Positions 54,768 through 63,956 of a DNA stretch of 64,000 nucleotides are shown in pieces. Position numbers and translations under genes: made by a program. The DNA comes from Gliomastix tumulicola (Eukaryota > Ascomycota > Sordariomycetes > Hypocreales > Bionectriaceae). Position 1 is the first letter of the stretch; each line of letters begins with the position of its first letter. The notes below the pieces were generated by a model that ran no database searches, was not told the DNA's origin, and was given only the letters and a program-made list of their open reading frames with translations. The stretch spans positions 1,459,922-1,523,921 of the forward strand of contig BCHX01000005.1 of assembly GCA_001599755.1 (NCBI GenBank), read 5' to 3'.

Positions 54768-55883
54768 ATGAGCATCATGGTCCCTAGCGCTGTACCGATT
54801 GAGCCCAAAGAGGTCGTCTTCCACGCCGGCAAGGGGAAGCAGAGCCGTCCCGTGCTGAGCGGCGCCGACCTCAAGCCGACATTTGATCGTATCCCGATTG
54901 TTGACTTCCGCAATGCCAACTCGCCCATCCTGGAGGAGCGGCTCGCCGTGGCACGCGAGGTGGGAAAGGCTTTCACCGAGGTAGGCTTCCTCTACGCGCT
55001 CAACCACGGCATCAGCCCCGATCTTCAGGAGCGCGCGACAGGCGTCATCAGGGACTTCTTCGCCCTACCACAGGAGGAGAAGATGTCCATTCACATCCAC
55101 AAGTCTCCCGCCATCAAAGGGTACGAGCCGCTACTGGAAACACGCATCGACGAAAGCACCCGCGGGGACCTGAAGGAGGCTTTCAACATGGCCGACGATC
55201 CTTACGAGGCGGAGCAGAACGCACCCGCTGATCTCGACCTCTCTCCCTACCCAGCCGGGCCCTCGAATCAGTGGCCTTCCACGCCGGCCGCGTTCCGGAG
55301 CACCATATACGAGTATCGCGCGGCGGCGCAGGACTTCTCCTCTGTGCTGCTCCGGCTGATCGCTCTGGCCCTCGACCTGCCTGAGGATTATTTCGACAAC
55401 ATGACGGCCTTCCCAATGGCGGGCCTCCGGGCTCTGCATTACCCGCCTCAACCGCCCTCGGACGACGATGTCATCGGCATTGGAGCCCACGCCGACTACT
55501 CGTGGATCACGCTCGTGAACCAGCTGACGCCCGCGCCGGCGCTCGAGGTTCTCAACGCAAACGGGCATTGGGTCTCGGCGCCGCCCATCGAGGGCAGTCT
55601 GGTGGTCAACGTGGGGGATTTCCTCGAGCGAGCAACCAACGACCGCTTCGTCAGCACGGTGCATCGCGTTCGCAACATCAGCGGTGCCCAGCGGTTCAGC
55701 TTGGCGTACTTCTTCGCCCCGAGCCACGACGTCATGATCCGCACGCTACCAACTTGCCTGGCCGAGGGGGAGACGCCCAAGTACGAGGATGTCAAGGCCG
55801 GGGTCTGGCAGAGGGAAAGGCTGCTCCGGGCGCGCGTCCGACATCCGGCGAGCATCGCTGCGCGTGAGAGGGGGGAGCTATAG
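54768..55883 (+). CDS. 2-oxoglutarate/Fe(II)-dependent dioxygenase (IPNS-like, thymine-hydroxylase-like)
   Basis: Single exon, 371 residues from ATG 54768 (a second ATG follows at 54777). The N-terminal DIOX_N region has IPIVDFRNANSPILEERLAV and VGFLYALNHGIS, then FFALPQEEK. The catalytic jelly roll keeps the iron facial triad: His and Asp in IGAHADYSWITLV, and the distal His in FVSTVHRVRN. The 2-oxoglutarate Arg-x-Ser is QRFSLAYFFAP. All active-site residues are present, so it should be active. Fungal relatives of this type include thymine 7-hydroxylase as well as many secondary-metabolism oxygenases. Its divergent pairing with an NCS1 permease favours a nucleobase or similar imported N-heterocycle as substrate, but that is inference. 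Confidence 0.9.
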   Translation: MSIMVPSAVPIEPKEVVFHAGKGKQSRPVLSGADLKPTFDRIPIVDFRNANSPILEERLAVAREVGKAFTEVGFLYALNHGISPDLQERATGVIRDFFALPQEEKMSIHIHKSPAIKGYEPLLETRIDESTRGDLKEAFNMADDPYEAEQNAPADLDLSPYPAGPSNQWPSTPAAFRSTIYEYRAAAQDFSSVLLRLIALALDLPEDYFDNMTAFPMAGLRALHYPPQPPSDDDVIGIGAHADYSWITLVNQLTPAPALEVLNANGHWVSAPPIEGSLVVNVGDFLERATNDRFVSTVHRVRNISGAQRFSLAYFFAPSHDVMIRTLPTCLAEGETPKYEDVKAGVWQRERLLRARVRHPASIAARERGEL

Positions 55884-56452
55884 GCTGCGATACAGAGGTG
55901 ATGAAGCAAGTGTGGAATGAGCCCGTGGCATGTAACTAGTACATACGTGCTGGGTTTTGTATCCAGCCTGACATACTGCATAGAAAGCCACATATGGATG
56001 CTAAAGCCAATTTCCTCAGAGCATCTCGCCTCAAGAAGTAGCCAGGCTTCTGATTACGTGAATATCCAGCCCTTGATTCAGCTCACTGACGTCAACCTCA
56101 TGCTAGTTCCCCAGGGAGATTTAACCGAGACATCGGGGAGGCGCAGAGCATGTTTCAGAAGGGCCGAACTTCTTCGGCCCCCGGGGCCGGTATGACGTTA
56201 CTGAGGGGACTCCCATGCCACGTTGTCCGAGACTCGCATCTCTCTGGTTCGCACTTGAATGTATACATGCCCATCTGAGTCCCTGATTTGCAACGAGACG
56301 AACCCCAACATCGGCCTGACGTACTTTGGTATCAGTCACGCTTGTCCAAGGAAGCCCATACGAGGAACGAAATCCCGTTCCAACACACACCGACAGAAGA
56401 ATGAGTATGGAGCAAGCCAGCTCTTGATTCACCCGTCCGGAGTCCCTTTCTG

Positions 56453-56480
56453 AAAAAAAAAAAAAAAAAAAAAAAAAAAA
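56453..56480. repeat. Poly-A tract (28 nt)
   Basis: An uninterrupted run of 28 A residues, the longest homopolymer outside the gap region, directly upstream of the PAN-like remnant. Confidence 0.97.
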
Positions 56481-56544
56481 CCAGGAACACCATCACGGCT
56501 GAAATGGCAGGGGATGTGAGACCCGGACATTAGGAATTCCCTAA

Positions 56545-57008
56545 AGAAGTTGCGCAGGCAGACCCGGAGGAATGTGCCGAGGCGCTCGACTACGAGAAGG
56601 CGAACTGCGACGCCGCCAAGCAGGACCTCGCAGAAGAAGAAGATGGACACCTGCGTTCAGAAGAAGGGAGGACCCCGTCTGGGCCCGGCGGAAGCAGGCC
56701 AATGAAGATCTGCGGATACGGCGGCAGGACGGACGCACATCCAGGCAGGCAGATACAATTACGCTGCCAGCTGCGGCAGGGTCTCGACGCCGGGGGGGCC
56801 CATGTACAAGCAGCTCGCCGTGGGTATCAACGCCTGCCTCAGCGCCTGCGCGAATGATCCCAAGTGCAAGTCTGTCACGTACAACATCATGGATGACATG
56901 CACTGCAAGATGTTCGAGACTGGCGCCACCCGACCGCCTCTGGTGACGGCTGAAAACGAGTGTCCAAGGGGGCCGGCGATCGCATTTAATCCCACAACGC
57001 TGAAGTAA
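56545..57008 (+). pseudogene. Remnant of a Cys-rich PAN/apple-like protein gene
   Basis: The last 68 codons from ATG 56802 read as a compact Cys-rich module (VGINACLSACANDPKCKSVT, YNIMDDMHCKMFETG, ENECPRGPAIAF). Its cysteine spacing resembles PAN/apple domains, which mediate protein or carbohydrate contacts outside the cell. The frame extends upstream without an ATG (YNYAASCGRVSTPGGPMYKQ). A second frame further left (PEECAEALDYEKANCDAAKQ) looks like the preceding part of the same protein but is out of frame. I found no splice pair joining them and no signal peptide, so a decayed gene is more likely than an intact one. Confidence 0.4.
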
Positions 57009-57606
57009 AGCCTAAGCATGAGAAATTGCTAACTGGGCTCTCTTGGGCAAGAAATCAACTCGCGTGGCCGAGATAGCAGGACGCTCCGACAAGAGAAGAG
57101 AGTGAAAGGTGAAAGGGGAGATAATGAAAATGAAGGATGGAGGTCGAAGACGTGTCAAATAAATAAATCACTCTCTGGGCAAAGGGCTCTAACACACCAA
57201 AACAATAGCAAAGCTCAATCTGGTTCTGAATGACCCAATTAGCTGGTTCTGTCGACGAGGATGGGGAGGATTGGTATCCCGATTGCAGCGCCAAAATCCT
57301 GAAAGGGGAGAAGACAAACGCGAGTCAGCGGCATTCTCAACATGAACATGCTCCTTCGCTTAGTGGAATAGAGAGTTTGATAGCGGGCGCAGTGAATGGG
57401 CAGTCAAGTCTAGGTTGTTGGCGTCTCGAACAGAGGGATAGTAAGATAGATAAGTACTATAAGTACTAGTAAATTATCTACCGTATAATACGCATGACCC
57501 TAATAAGAAAGCCTAACAAATGGCCCTCTTCTGAGTTTCTCCGCCGTCTCTTATGCCTCCAAAAATAACCGAATGCCACAAGCCATGCGTGATGAAGCAG
57601 GGCCTA

Positions 57607-58076
57607 TCAGTTGTCCTCATTCCACCTGATTCCTAGGTAGTTAGCTTCTCTCCAGTGGCAACCTGGGCGGCGATCCGGACTGACCTCATCGAACACTTTG
57701 GGCACGAGTAAAAGATCGTGGTGCCCTCGTCGGCACTCCTCAGTTGGACAGCGGTGTACCGGACTTCATCGGCTTGGCAATAGGGGCACTTCACGTCGAT
57801 AGTTGTCTGCGTGTTGGCAGCAGCCTTGATAGCGCCTGGCTTCTGGACAAAACCGCGCTGGTTGCGTAGGTCGGAAGGAAAGTTGCTAGTCGAAGACACC
57901 GTGACCGAGTTCAGCGACTCATCTAGAGAAGAGAGACGTCAGCAGCGGAAGATGGAGAGCAAAAGAGATGGGCAGCACGCACTTTGAGCTTCACGGCCAC
58001 AACACTCGCATGTGATCAAGTTTTTGGCTGTCAAGGGGAGGAGATCTCCGCAGTCCGTACAGAATTGAAGTGGCAT
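57607..58076 (-). CDS. RPA12: RNA polymerase I subunit RPA12
   Basis: Three exons on the minus strand: 58076-57983, 57922-57685 and 57625-57607 (19 nt), 116 residues. RPA12 is the small zinc-ribbon subunit of Pol I that supports RNA cleavage and termination. The N-terminal ribbon is MPLQFCTDCGDLLPL with TCECCGRE. The C-terminal TFIIS-like ribbon is KCPYCQADEVRY, then QLRSADEGTTIFYSCPKCS, which includes the catalytic-type SADEG loop. Ending exon 2 at the gtcagt donor and using the acceptor gaatcag gives the terminus MRWNEDN, matching the family's (R/K)-x-x-EDN ending. Reading through the donor instead yields an unrelated tail. The first exon joins in phase 1 (CAA-A/AT-GAG). Confidence 0.93.
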
Positions 58077-58802
58077 GTCGTCGGCTTAGGTCAGAAAATG
58101 TTGTTGGCGAGAAGTTGAGTCCTGGGCATCCAGCTGGGCGGAATGTGATTATGATCAGCTTGAACACTCCTGCACGCCCGTGATGTAATTCGTGAATGGC
58201 TACCTGCAGTGTTGACAGACAGTGCTTGGTCGGTTCACACTGTGTGGGTACACCGCACCCTCTGCCAACGAATGCCAACGAAAGCCAACGAATTCAGTTC
58301 ATCGTCTTGTCCGCAAATCCTATCGTGGCATCTGCACACTTCGCGTGTGTCTGTTCTGAGGTGATCACTATAAAATATATGAAGGAGCATTTGCGGAAGC
58401 ATCAGGTAAGTTCCCACCCAACGCAGATGCATTGGAGCCATTCTGATAGCTTGCCGACTCCCCCAAGGCATGCGACTTCTTGCAATCAGTGTGACACCTG
58501 CCGGACCTTGGATCATCGTAGGTCCTCATGCGCCCCTCCATCTGCCATCACCTGTCTGTCAAACTACTAAGGGGAGGGGATGAGTCACGGCTGTGACACG
58601 GAGTACTGTTCTTTCATCAGACACGGGACAGTCGGAGCGGCTATGAGCTCAGCAAAGGTTCTACAATGAGGCGGCATGACGATGAGGGAATCAATTCAGG
58701 TTGCACTGCTAACAAGAAATCCAAGATAAAAATCCAAAAAGTCGGCCGTTACGTGTGGGACATCCCATCAGATTGTCGACAGGTCATAAGTCAAAGATCA
58801 GA
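58077..58802. other. Intergenic region with a possible zinc-finger exon remnant
   Basis: Plus-strand sequence 58316-58405 reads ...HFACVCSEVITIKYMKEHLRKHQ and is followed by a perfect gtaagt donor. A ctgatag acceptor at 58449 leads into LADSPKACDFLQSV and a stop. This looks like a small Cys/His motif from a larger family, but no complete gene could be built. The rest is featureless. Confidence 0.3.
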
Positions 58803-59874
58803 TCAATACGTCTTCCCAAGGGGCACCGCCTCGTCCGCAAAGTCCTTGTCAAACTTCTCCCACCCCCCAAACTCGAGCGTGTCGGCCATGTACAGCGCCT
58901 GGACGGTCATGTCATAGTTGCCGTCGGCGGGCACTTTACCCTCGCACACGTTGCCGCCCATGGCGATGTTGAGCAGGACGTTGAAGTCGCGGATGCGCCG
59001 CATGCCGGGCGGGACGCTGCTCTTCATGACGGGCTTGCCGTCGATGTACCACAGCAGGCGGCCCTGCCCCGGCTGGCCACCGGGCTGGCCACCGGGCTGC
59101 TGCTGGTCCCAGGCGAAGTCGTAGCGGACGGGCTTCTTGGCCATGTTGGGCAGGGCGGTGGTGATGACGCTGTGCTTGTCGGCCTCGTGGTGGTGGCCGA
59201 AGTGCAGGCACGTGCGGTTCTGCAGGTCGCCGTTCCACGTCTCGGCGATGTCGATCTCGCCGTCCTCGGGCCACCGGGAGGGCTCCTTGGGCAGCAGCCA
59301 GAAGGCGGGCCAGATGCCCGGCGCGCACGGCGACTGGATGACGCCGGTGAGGACGCCCTTGTCGCGGCGGAGGGATCTCTTGCTGACGAGGCGCGCCGAG
59401 GTGAATCTGTCCTCGCGCTTGTACGCCCGCTTGTAGGCGACGGCCCTCACGACGAGATGGCCATCCTGCGTGCTAGTGCCGCACAGTCAACCGTGTTAGT
59501 GGCATCCGACTCGATCCGGCGGCCGGCCGGTCAGAAGGCATGGCATGGATGGGGGCAGGGCAGGGCAGGGCAGGGCAGGGCAGGGCAGGGCAGGGCAGGG
59601 CAGGCGGGCGAAGGCAAATAAATACGTACTGGAAGCTGTTGGCGCCGTCGGAGCTGTAGTGCTGCAGCTCCTTGTTGCCCCAGCCGTCGGAGCCGGTGCC
59701 TGTCTTGAAGTTCCAGTCGGTGTTGACGAGGTTCGCAGGCTCGAAGACGGGCTCCCAGTACTTCTTGATGGGCGTGGTGAATTCTGGTTGGGGCTCCTTG
59801 TGGTGGAGGAAGAGGAAGGGGAATCGGCTGTCCCACTCGTGTTTTAGCTGCCTTAGCCTGTCTTTCCAGGGCAT
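58803..59874 (-). CDS. Glycoside hydrolase family 16 (beta-1,3-glucanase-type) enzyme
   Basis: Two exons on the minus strand, 59874-59630 and 59472-58803, 304 residues. GH16 enzymes cleave or transfer beta-1,3/1,4-glucans. The catalytic signature E-x-D-x-x-E is intact in DGEIDIAETWNGD (nucleophile and acid/base Glu). Other core segments are FEPANLVNTDWNFKTGTGSD, GWGNKELQHYSSDG, ARLVSK, GIWPAFWLLP, LHFGHHHEADKHS, LLWYIDGKPV and LLNIAMGGN. With donor gtacgt, only the acceptor cactag restores frame (SFHTQDGHLVVRA). The N-terminus (MPWKDRLRQLKHEWDSRF) is not a signal peptide, so the enzyme is either cytosolic or the true start lies in an unrecognised upstream exon. The intron is largely a (GGGCA)n array. 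Confidence 0.9.
59553..59604. repeat. (GGGCA)n pentanucleotide array in intron
   Basis: About ten perfect pentanucleotide units within the single intron of the GH16 gene. On the transcribed minus strand it reads as (CCCTG)n. Confidence 0.95.
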
Positions 59875-60610
59875 GGCGTGTTTTTTTTTTCTCTCTCTCT
59901 GGTTTTCGTGCCGATCCCTGTTTCAGATCTACTGTGCGCCGCGCGATTGCTCTTTTTTTTCTTTCTTTCTGGTTATTTTTTGATTACTTGTTATTGCCGC
60001 TCAGTGCGGGTTAGTGGCTGGGGGGAGAAAAGTATGACGCCTCGGAGCCGTGGGGACAAGCACGAAGGCTGAGATGATGGCGCGCGAGACAGGATGGATA
60101 TTTCAGGTGGAGAGGAAGGGGATAATGAGCAGAGACACGAGCTGGAGAGAGTGCCCGTCGTAATAAAGTGACAGACGGGGGGAGGACGGGGGAAGACGGG
60201 GGGAAACGAGGACCGGAGCAGGCGACTGATGTGGCAGAGGTGGCCTCGAGGAAATTTCCAGAGCGTTCTGCCCGTTCTGCTGTGCCAACCGGGATGCAAT
60301 GAATGGCCTGATTGTTTCCCGTCTGGCCGTCCTTATCGTTGCAATTTCCCCGGGGCAGCTGCCAGAAAAGAAAAACTGTGCGTCATTCCGGGCGTCCATT
60401 GTGCGTCCAGTCCAATGCAACAGGTCCCCCCCCTTTGTGGTGTGTTACAGAATTGGCTGGCTGGCTGCCATCTTCTAGCGCCGCCTGTGTTCCATTGCAG
60501 TTAATCAAAAGAAACTCCACTTGCTGCCGTGGCTTGCGTGGCCCTTTTCTGGGCGGAGGAGGAGCGTGCGGCCGCGGCTGTTTGGATGACTCGCTGCCAT
60601 AAGCTGCCCA

Positions 60611-60693
60611 GGCACGTGGGGGAAAAAATACACGGCACAAATGCTGCTGGCTTTTGCTGGTATCTGTGCCGTGTATTTTTTCCCCCACGTGCC
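60611..60693. repeat. Perfect 29-bp inverted repeat with 25-nt loop
   Basis: The left arm at 60611-60639 is exactly complementary to the right arm at 60665-60693, separated by 25 nt. Each arm begins or ends with GGCACGTGGGGG / CCCCCACGTGCC and contains an A6/T6 run. It could form a strong hairpin in RNA or a cruciform in DNA. No coding frame explains it. Confidence 0.95.
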
Positions 60694-61441
60694 AGGGAAG
60701 CAGGATATCAAAGGGCCAAAAGGTCTGCAAATACCCGGGCCACCCTGATAAAACGGGGATAATACTGGCCCCCTTATCCTGTACGGGCTTTTTTTTTTCT
60801 TTCCTTCCCTGGCAAAAGGGGTCCTGGTGTTGCGGTGTGACTGTGTGACTGACTGGATTCTGTCTACATGAGACCGTGATATCATATGTGCGTTCCATAT
60901 TGAGGGTGCTGCATGACAAGGTACGGCACACACACGCTCGCCCGCCCGCACAGTATGACTCGCTGTAATAAACCGGGCGTGCAAAGATTCCTGCTCTCTC
61001 TCTGGCAGGCAGCTACTCGACAAGGGGGGGGGAGGAAGGAGCAATTGTCACCATCGGCATCGGCGCACCAAAGTCCATCCCCTCCGATCCCCCCTCCCGA
61101 GGTGACAGGACATTCACACCATCCTCCTCTCCTTCTGCTTTCTGTCTGCTCTGCAGCACGCGGCCATGGCCTGACCGCCTCAATCTGTGACACAGACTGA
61201 TAATATTGCTCTGCTGCGGGCGTCACCGTCGCCATCGGCGATGCTCCCTCCGCTGCACTACCACCACCACCACCACCGACTGCTGCATGCATATCACTCG
61301 ATGCGACTGTGACGAGCTCATGCCGGGCCCTGCGCGCGCGCGCGCACAGCGCAGCTCCCACGGAACGATGAGAAACCGAACGCGAGGTTCCCGATGCGGG
61401 GGGAGACGTGAAGGAGGGTCGTCCACAGTGCCCGGCGACGG

Positions 61442-62632
61442 ATGGTGGTGGTACTCGTATGTTTACTGTTGGTTGTGTGCGCCATGACCTCTCCCACGCC
61501 CGCCCTGCGTGCATCCTCAGTGGCCACCGTTTCCGTTCCCCCTTCTGCCATACCTACCATCCTGCGCCGATACGGATTGGTAATACGTCCGGGGAGGGGG
61601 GCAAAGAGATGTGCACGACCTGCAGCAGCCAATCGTAGCCTTCACGACGTCCGTTCACCCGGCATTTGTCCCCCTCGAGATAAGGGGCATGGTCTGTATC
61701 CGGTATCGATGTGTCACGTCGTCGTGCCTTGCTGTGCTGCTGTTCGACTGGGTTGCCTGAGGCCGCGGCCGCGACCACCACCACCACCACCACCCTCCCC
61801 TTATCCTCCGTGTGAGCGCAACGCTGACGGTGAGTGCGACGGTGATGGCGCCACAGAGGCAGTACAGGTTGTTCCCGTGGCCCTGCGAAAAGCGCCAGGG
61901 GACATTGTGACGGGCCCCGTTTTCGTCGTTTCTCCCAGCGGCCGCACATCGTTCCGAGAGGCCCTCGTAGCTGCTGCTTCCCCCCCATGGTCAATTACGG
62001 TCGCATCGCGGACGAGTCGCCTCCTCGATGCGCATCTCCGTGTGCAGCGTCTCGCGCCGACGGTTTCGGCGGCAAGGACCGGTAACCCGAGCACGCACAC
62101 ACATCCGAGAGACAAACCGCCCCCCCCCCAAAAGAGGAGAGGTCACGCGCAGCTCGTCAGCCAGTCACGATCGCTCGTCAGTGACTGCCTGCGTGCATAT
62201 GTGACAATAACAAATGCCGGGCGGGCGCATGGCCGGCCGTCACTGCAGCATCATGGGCCTCCTTCATGCATGCCTCCGTATTCAGACGTCGGGACAGTAC
62301 CAGCACAGTATGGCATACTGGGCGTCGGGGGCGCGCGCGCGACCAATTCGGCCACTGATCTTTCTCCCTCGCTTTCGGCTGCCCCTCGTTGGGAATACGA
62401 CGGTTGGCAGAAGAAGATGGGGGGGGCGACGCCGCGTGCTTGCAGTGTAGGTAGGCCGCATGCATGTACCTTGGAGGTACCGGTACTTCGTTCGAAACCT
62501 GCGGACATGCCCTGCGAGCGAGCGACGCCCGCCTGCAGGGCCAGGCAGGCAGCTCGTGATGGAGGGCCGCGTATTCTTTCCCATGGGTCGTCGGGCGGTA
62601 AGCTGCGGAATTCTTTCTGCCCGCCGCTTTAA
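61442..62632 (+). CDS. Candidate orphan open reading frame, 396 codons
   Basis: An uninterrupted frame begins at ATG 61442 with a hydrophobic start (MVVVLVCLLLVVCAMTSPTP) that could serve as a signal peptide or anchor. The remainder is rich in Arg, Pro, Ser and Ala, including a Pro run encoded by (CCA)n, and has no recognised domain. By a rough estimate from base composition such a long open frame in a GC-rich spacer is unexpected, but local simple repeats (CAC, CG-rich) lower the stop frequency. There is no homology-like signal, so treat it as a hypothesis rather than a gene. Confidence 0.22.
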   Translation: MVVVLVCLLLVVCAMTSPTPALRASSVATVSVPPSAIPTILRRYGLVIRPGRGAKRCARPAAANRSLHDVRSPGICPPRDKGHGLYPVSMCHVVVPCCAAVRLGCLRPRPRPPPPPPPSPYPPCERNADGECDGDGATEAVQVVPVALRKAPGDIVTGPVFVVSPSGRTSFREALVAAASPPWSITVASRTSRLLDAHLRVQRLAPTVSAARTGNPSTHTHPRDKPPPPQKRRGHAQLVSQSRSLVSDCLRAYVTITNAGRAHGRPSLQHHGPPSCMPPYSDVGTVPAQYGILGVGGARATNSATDLSPSLSAAPRWEYDGWQKKMGGATPRACSVGRPHACTLEVPVLRSKPADMPCERATPACRARQAARDGGPRILSHGSSGGKLRNSFCPPL

Positions 62633-63754
62633 CGGAGGAGGACCTCGTCTCGCTTTGACATCAGGGAATCTGGGTAGGATCAGCACGCATTCTTCCCTGG
62701 GGTGTGTGTGTGTGTGTGTGTGACCAGCCCGTATCATGATTACTACTCACTGTGGCGTTTGGCTGCGCAATATCAGTGATGCCCGGATTGGGCAGCTGAG
62801 TCGGGGTAGGAACTGCAGCCTTCGGCGCTCAGGGACTCACTCGGAGGAGCTCCTCAGCTGTTGCGCCTCCGGCGGCCGAAAGGCACAGACAGAGCAGCAT
62901 TTTTTCACCCACGGTAGACCATTGAAAATGAGTAAGAAGACTTAGTTTGAGTTATAAGCAAACGGCCCATGGCAGACGCAGTGAGGTTTATATTTCACAC
63001 TAGCCGCCCAGAAGTAGAAGTCGGGGTATCATCTGCCGGCGCTACCCGCGTCTTTTATCACGTGGAGCTCGCAGGCTAGCCCTTTAGACTATGTTCTACG
63101 TCCTGTAGCCCGTCGTCGTTATATTCTGACTAGTGTTGGCAATGTTTCCCCTCATCATGAGACTAGAGAGAGAGACAGAGAGAGTGGGCGGCGTTGGCGT
63201 GGTTCGTCTCTGGGGGGCTTGAGGCTAAGCCTGAGACGTATCGAGATCCAGCCGTCCCGCACGAGACAGAGGGAGCCTTTATCCGCTTTGAACGACAAAT
63301 TTAGGTGTGAGACAGGAATATGCTTGATTCACGTCTGTCTTAGCGAAAGCTGAGACACGACGGCTGAGCTGGTGGGGCAGGTCGGCGTGTTGATCCGTGT
63401 ACCACGGTGGACGTTCGTGTAAATGTGACATCCAGCCTTCTGTCCGCGACGGTGTAGATATTTTTGTGTTTCGTTGCGATGGTCGATGATGCAGGAGACT
63501 GCTCTGATAGGTATCCTGTCCCAACAGCTTAGGGCCTGCAGTAGACATGCATTCACCGGTTCCGACTTTCCGCATATTAACATACGCGTTCACATTCAAA
63601 TACAGTATGTCTCTAGAGATCCATCATCAACGAACTATCCAAAGGGCCTTTCCCCATCTCTTCCCGCCCTGTATTACTCCGTCCAAGTGGTATCAAGTGG
63701 CAGTAAATAGCAAACGGCCCCGGTCCAACTCAACGCGGTGCTGCTTGGTTAGAT

Positions 63755-63956
63755 TTAACCGCAGCAGACTGTGGGCTCCTTGTTGAAGAGGTTCTGCTCG
63801 CCGCTATGGACAAGTCATGTTAGTGATGGTCCTCCATTGGGTGTAAGGGCGGGGGGGAGACATACCCTGGGTGCAGAGTCTCGAAGCCGAGGATCAGGTT
63901 GCCGACGAGGACGCCGAGGAAGATGGAGACGAGGACGTAGACGTTGTAGTACATGG
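63755..63956 (-). CDS. C-terminal exons of a probable Ctr-family copper transporter (5' part outside window)
   Basis: Minus-strand exons 63956-63866 and 63803-63755 are joined across a 62-nt intron (gtatgt donor, cactaac branch, ccatag acceptor). The first visible exon begins with a ttccag acceptor, so the gene continues beyond the right edge. The visible product is about 46 residues: a hydrophobic helix MYYNVYVLVSIFLGVLVGNL followed by ILGFETLHPGGEQNLFNKEP and a CCG terminus. In Ctr transporters the last helix carries a GxxxG packing motif (GVLVG here) and the short cytosolic tail often ends with copper-binding cysteines (TVCCG here). No Met-rich N-terminus is in the window, so the family call is moderate. 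Confidence 0.55.

Larger units (their letters stand above)
55884..57606. other. Intergenic region with a PAN-like remnant
   Basis: Holds 3' sequence of the dioxygenase gene, a 28-A run at 56453-56480, a degenerate PAN/apple-like coding remnant (listed separately) and AT-rich sequence near 57120-57210 and 57440-57520. No intact gene recognised. Confidence 0.4.
59875..63754. other. Long spacer (3.9 kb)
   Basis: No recognisable gene family. It contains T-rich runs near 59881-59902, a perfect 29-bp inverted repeat at 60611-60693, (CAC)n near 61260-61276 and 61777-61793, (GT)n at 62702-62722 and an unusual 396-codon open frame at 61442-62632 (listed separately). The left end is the GH16 promoter and the right end the 3' flank of the copper-transporter gene. 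Confidence 0.45.
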
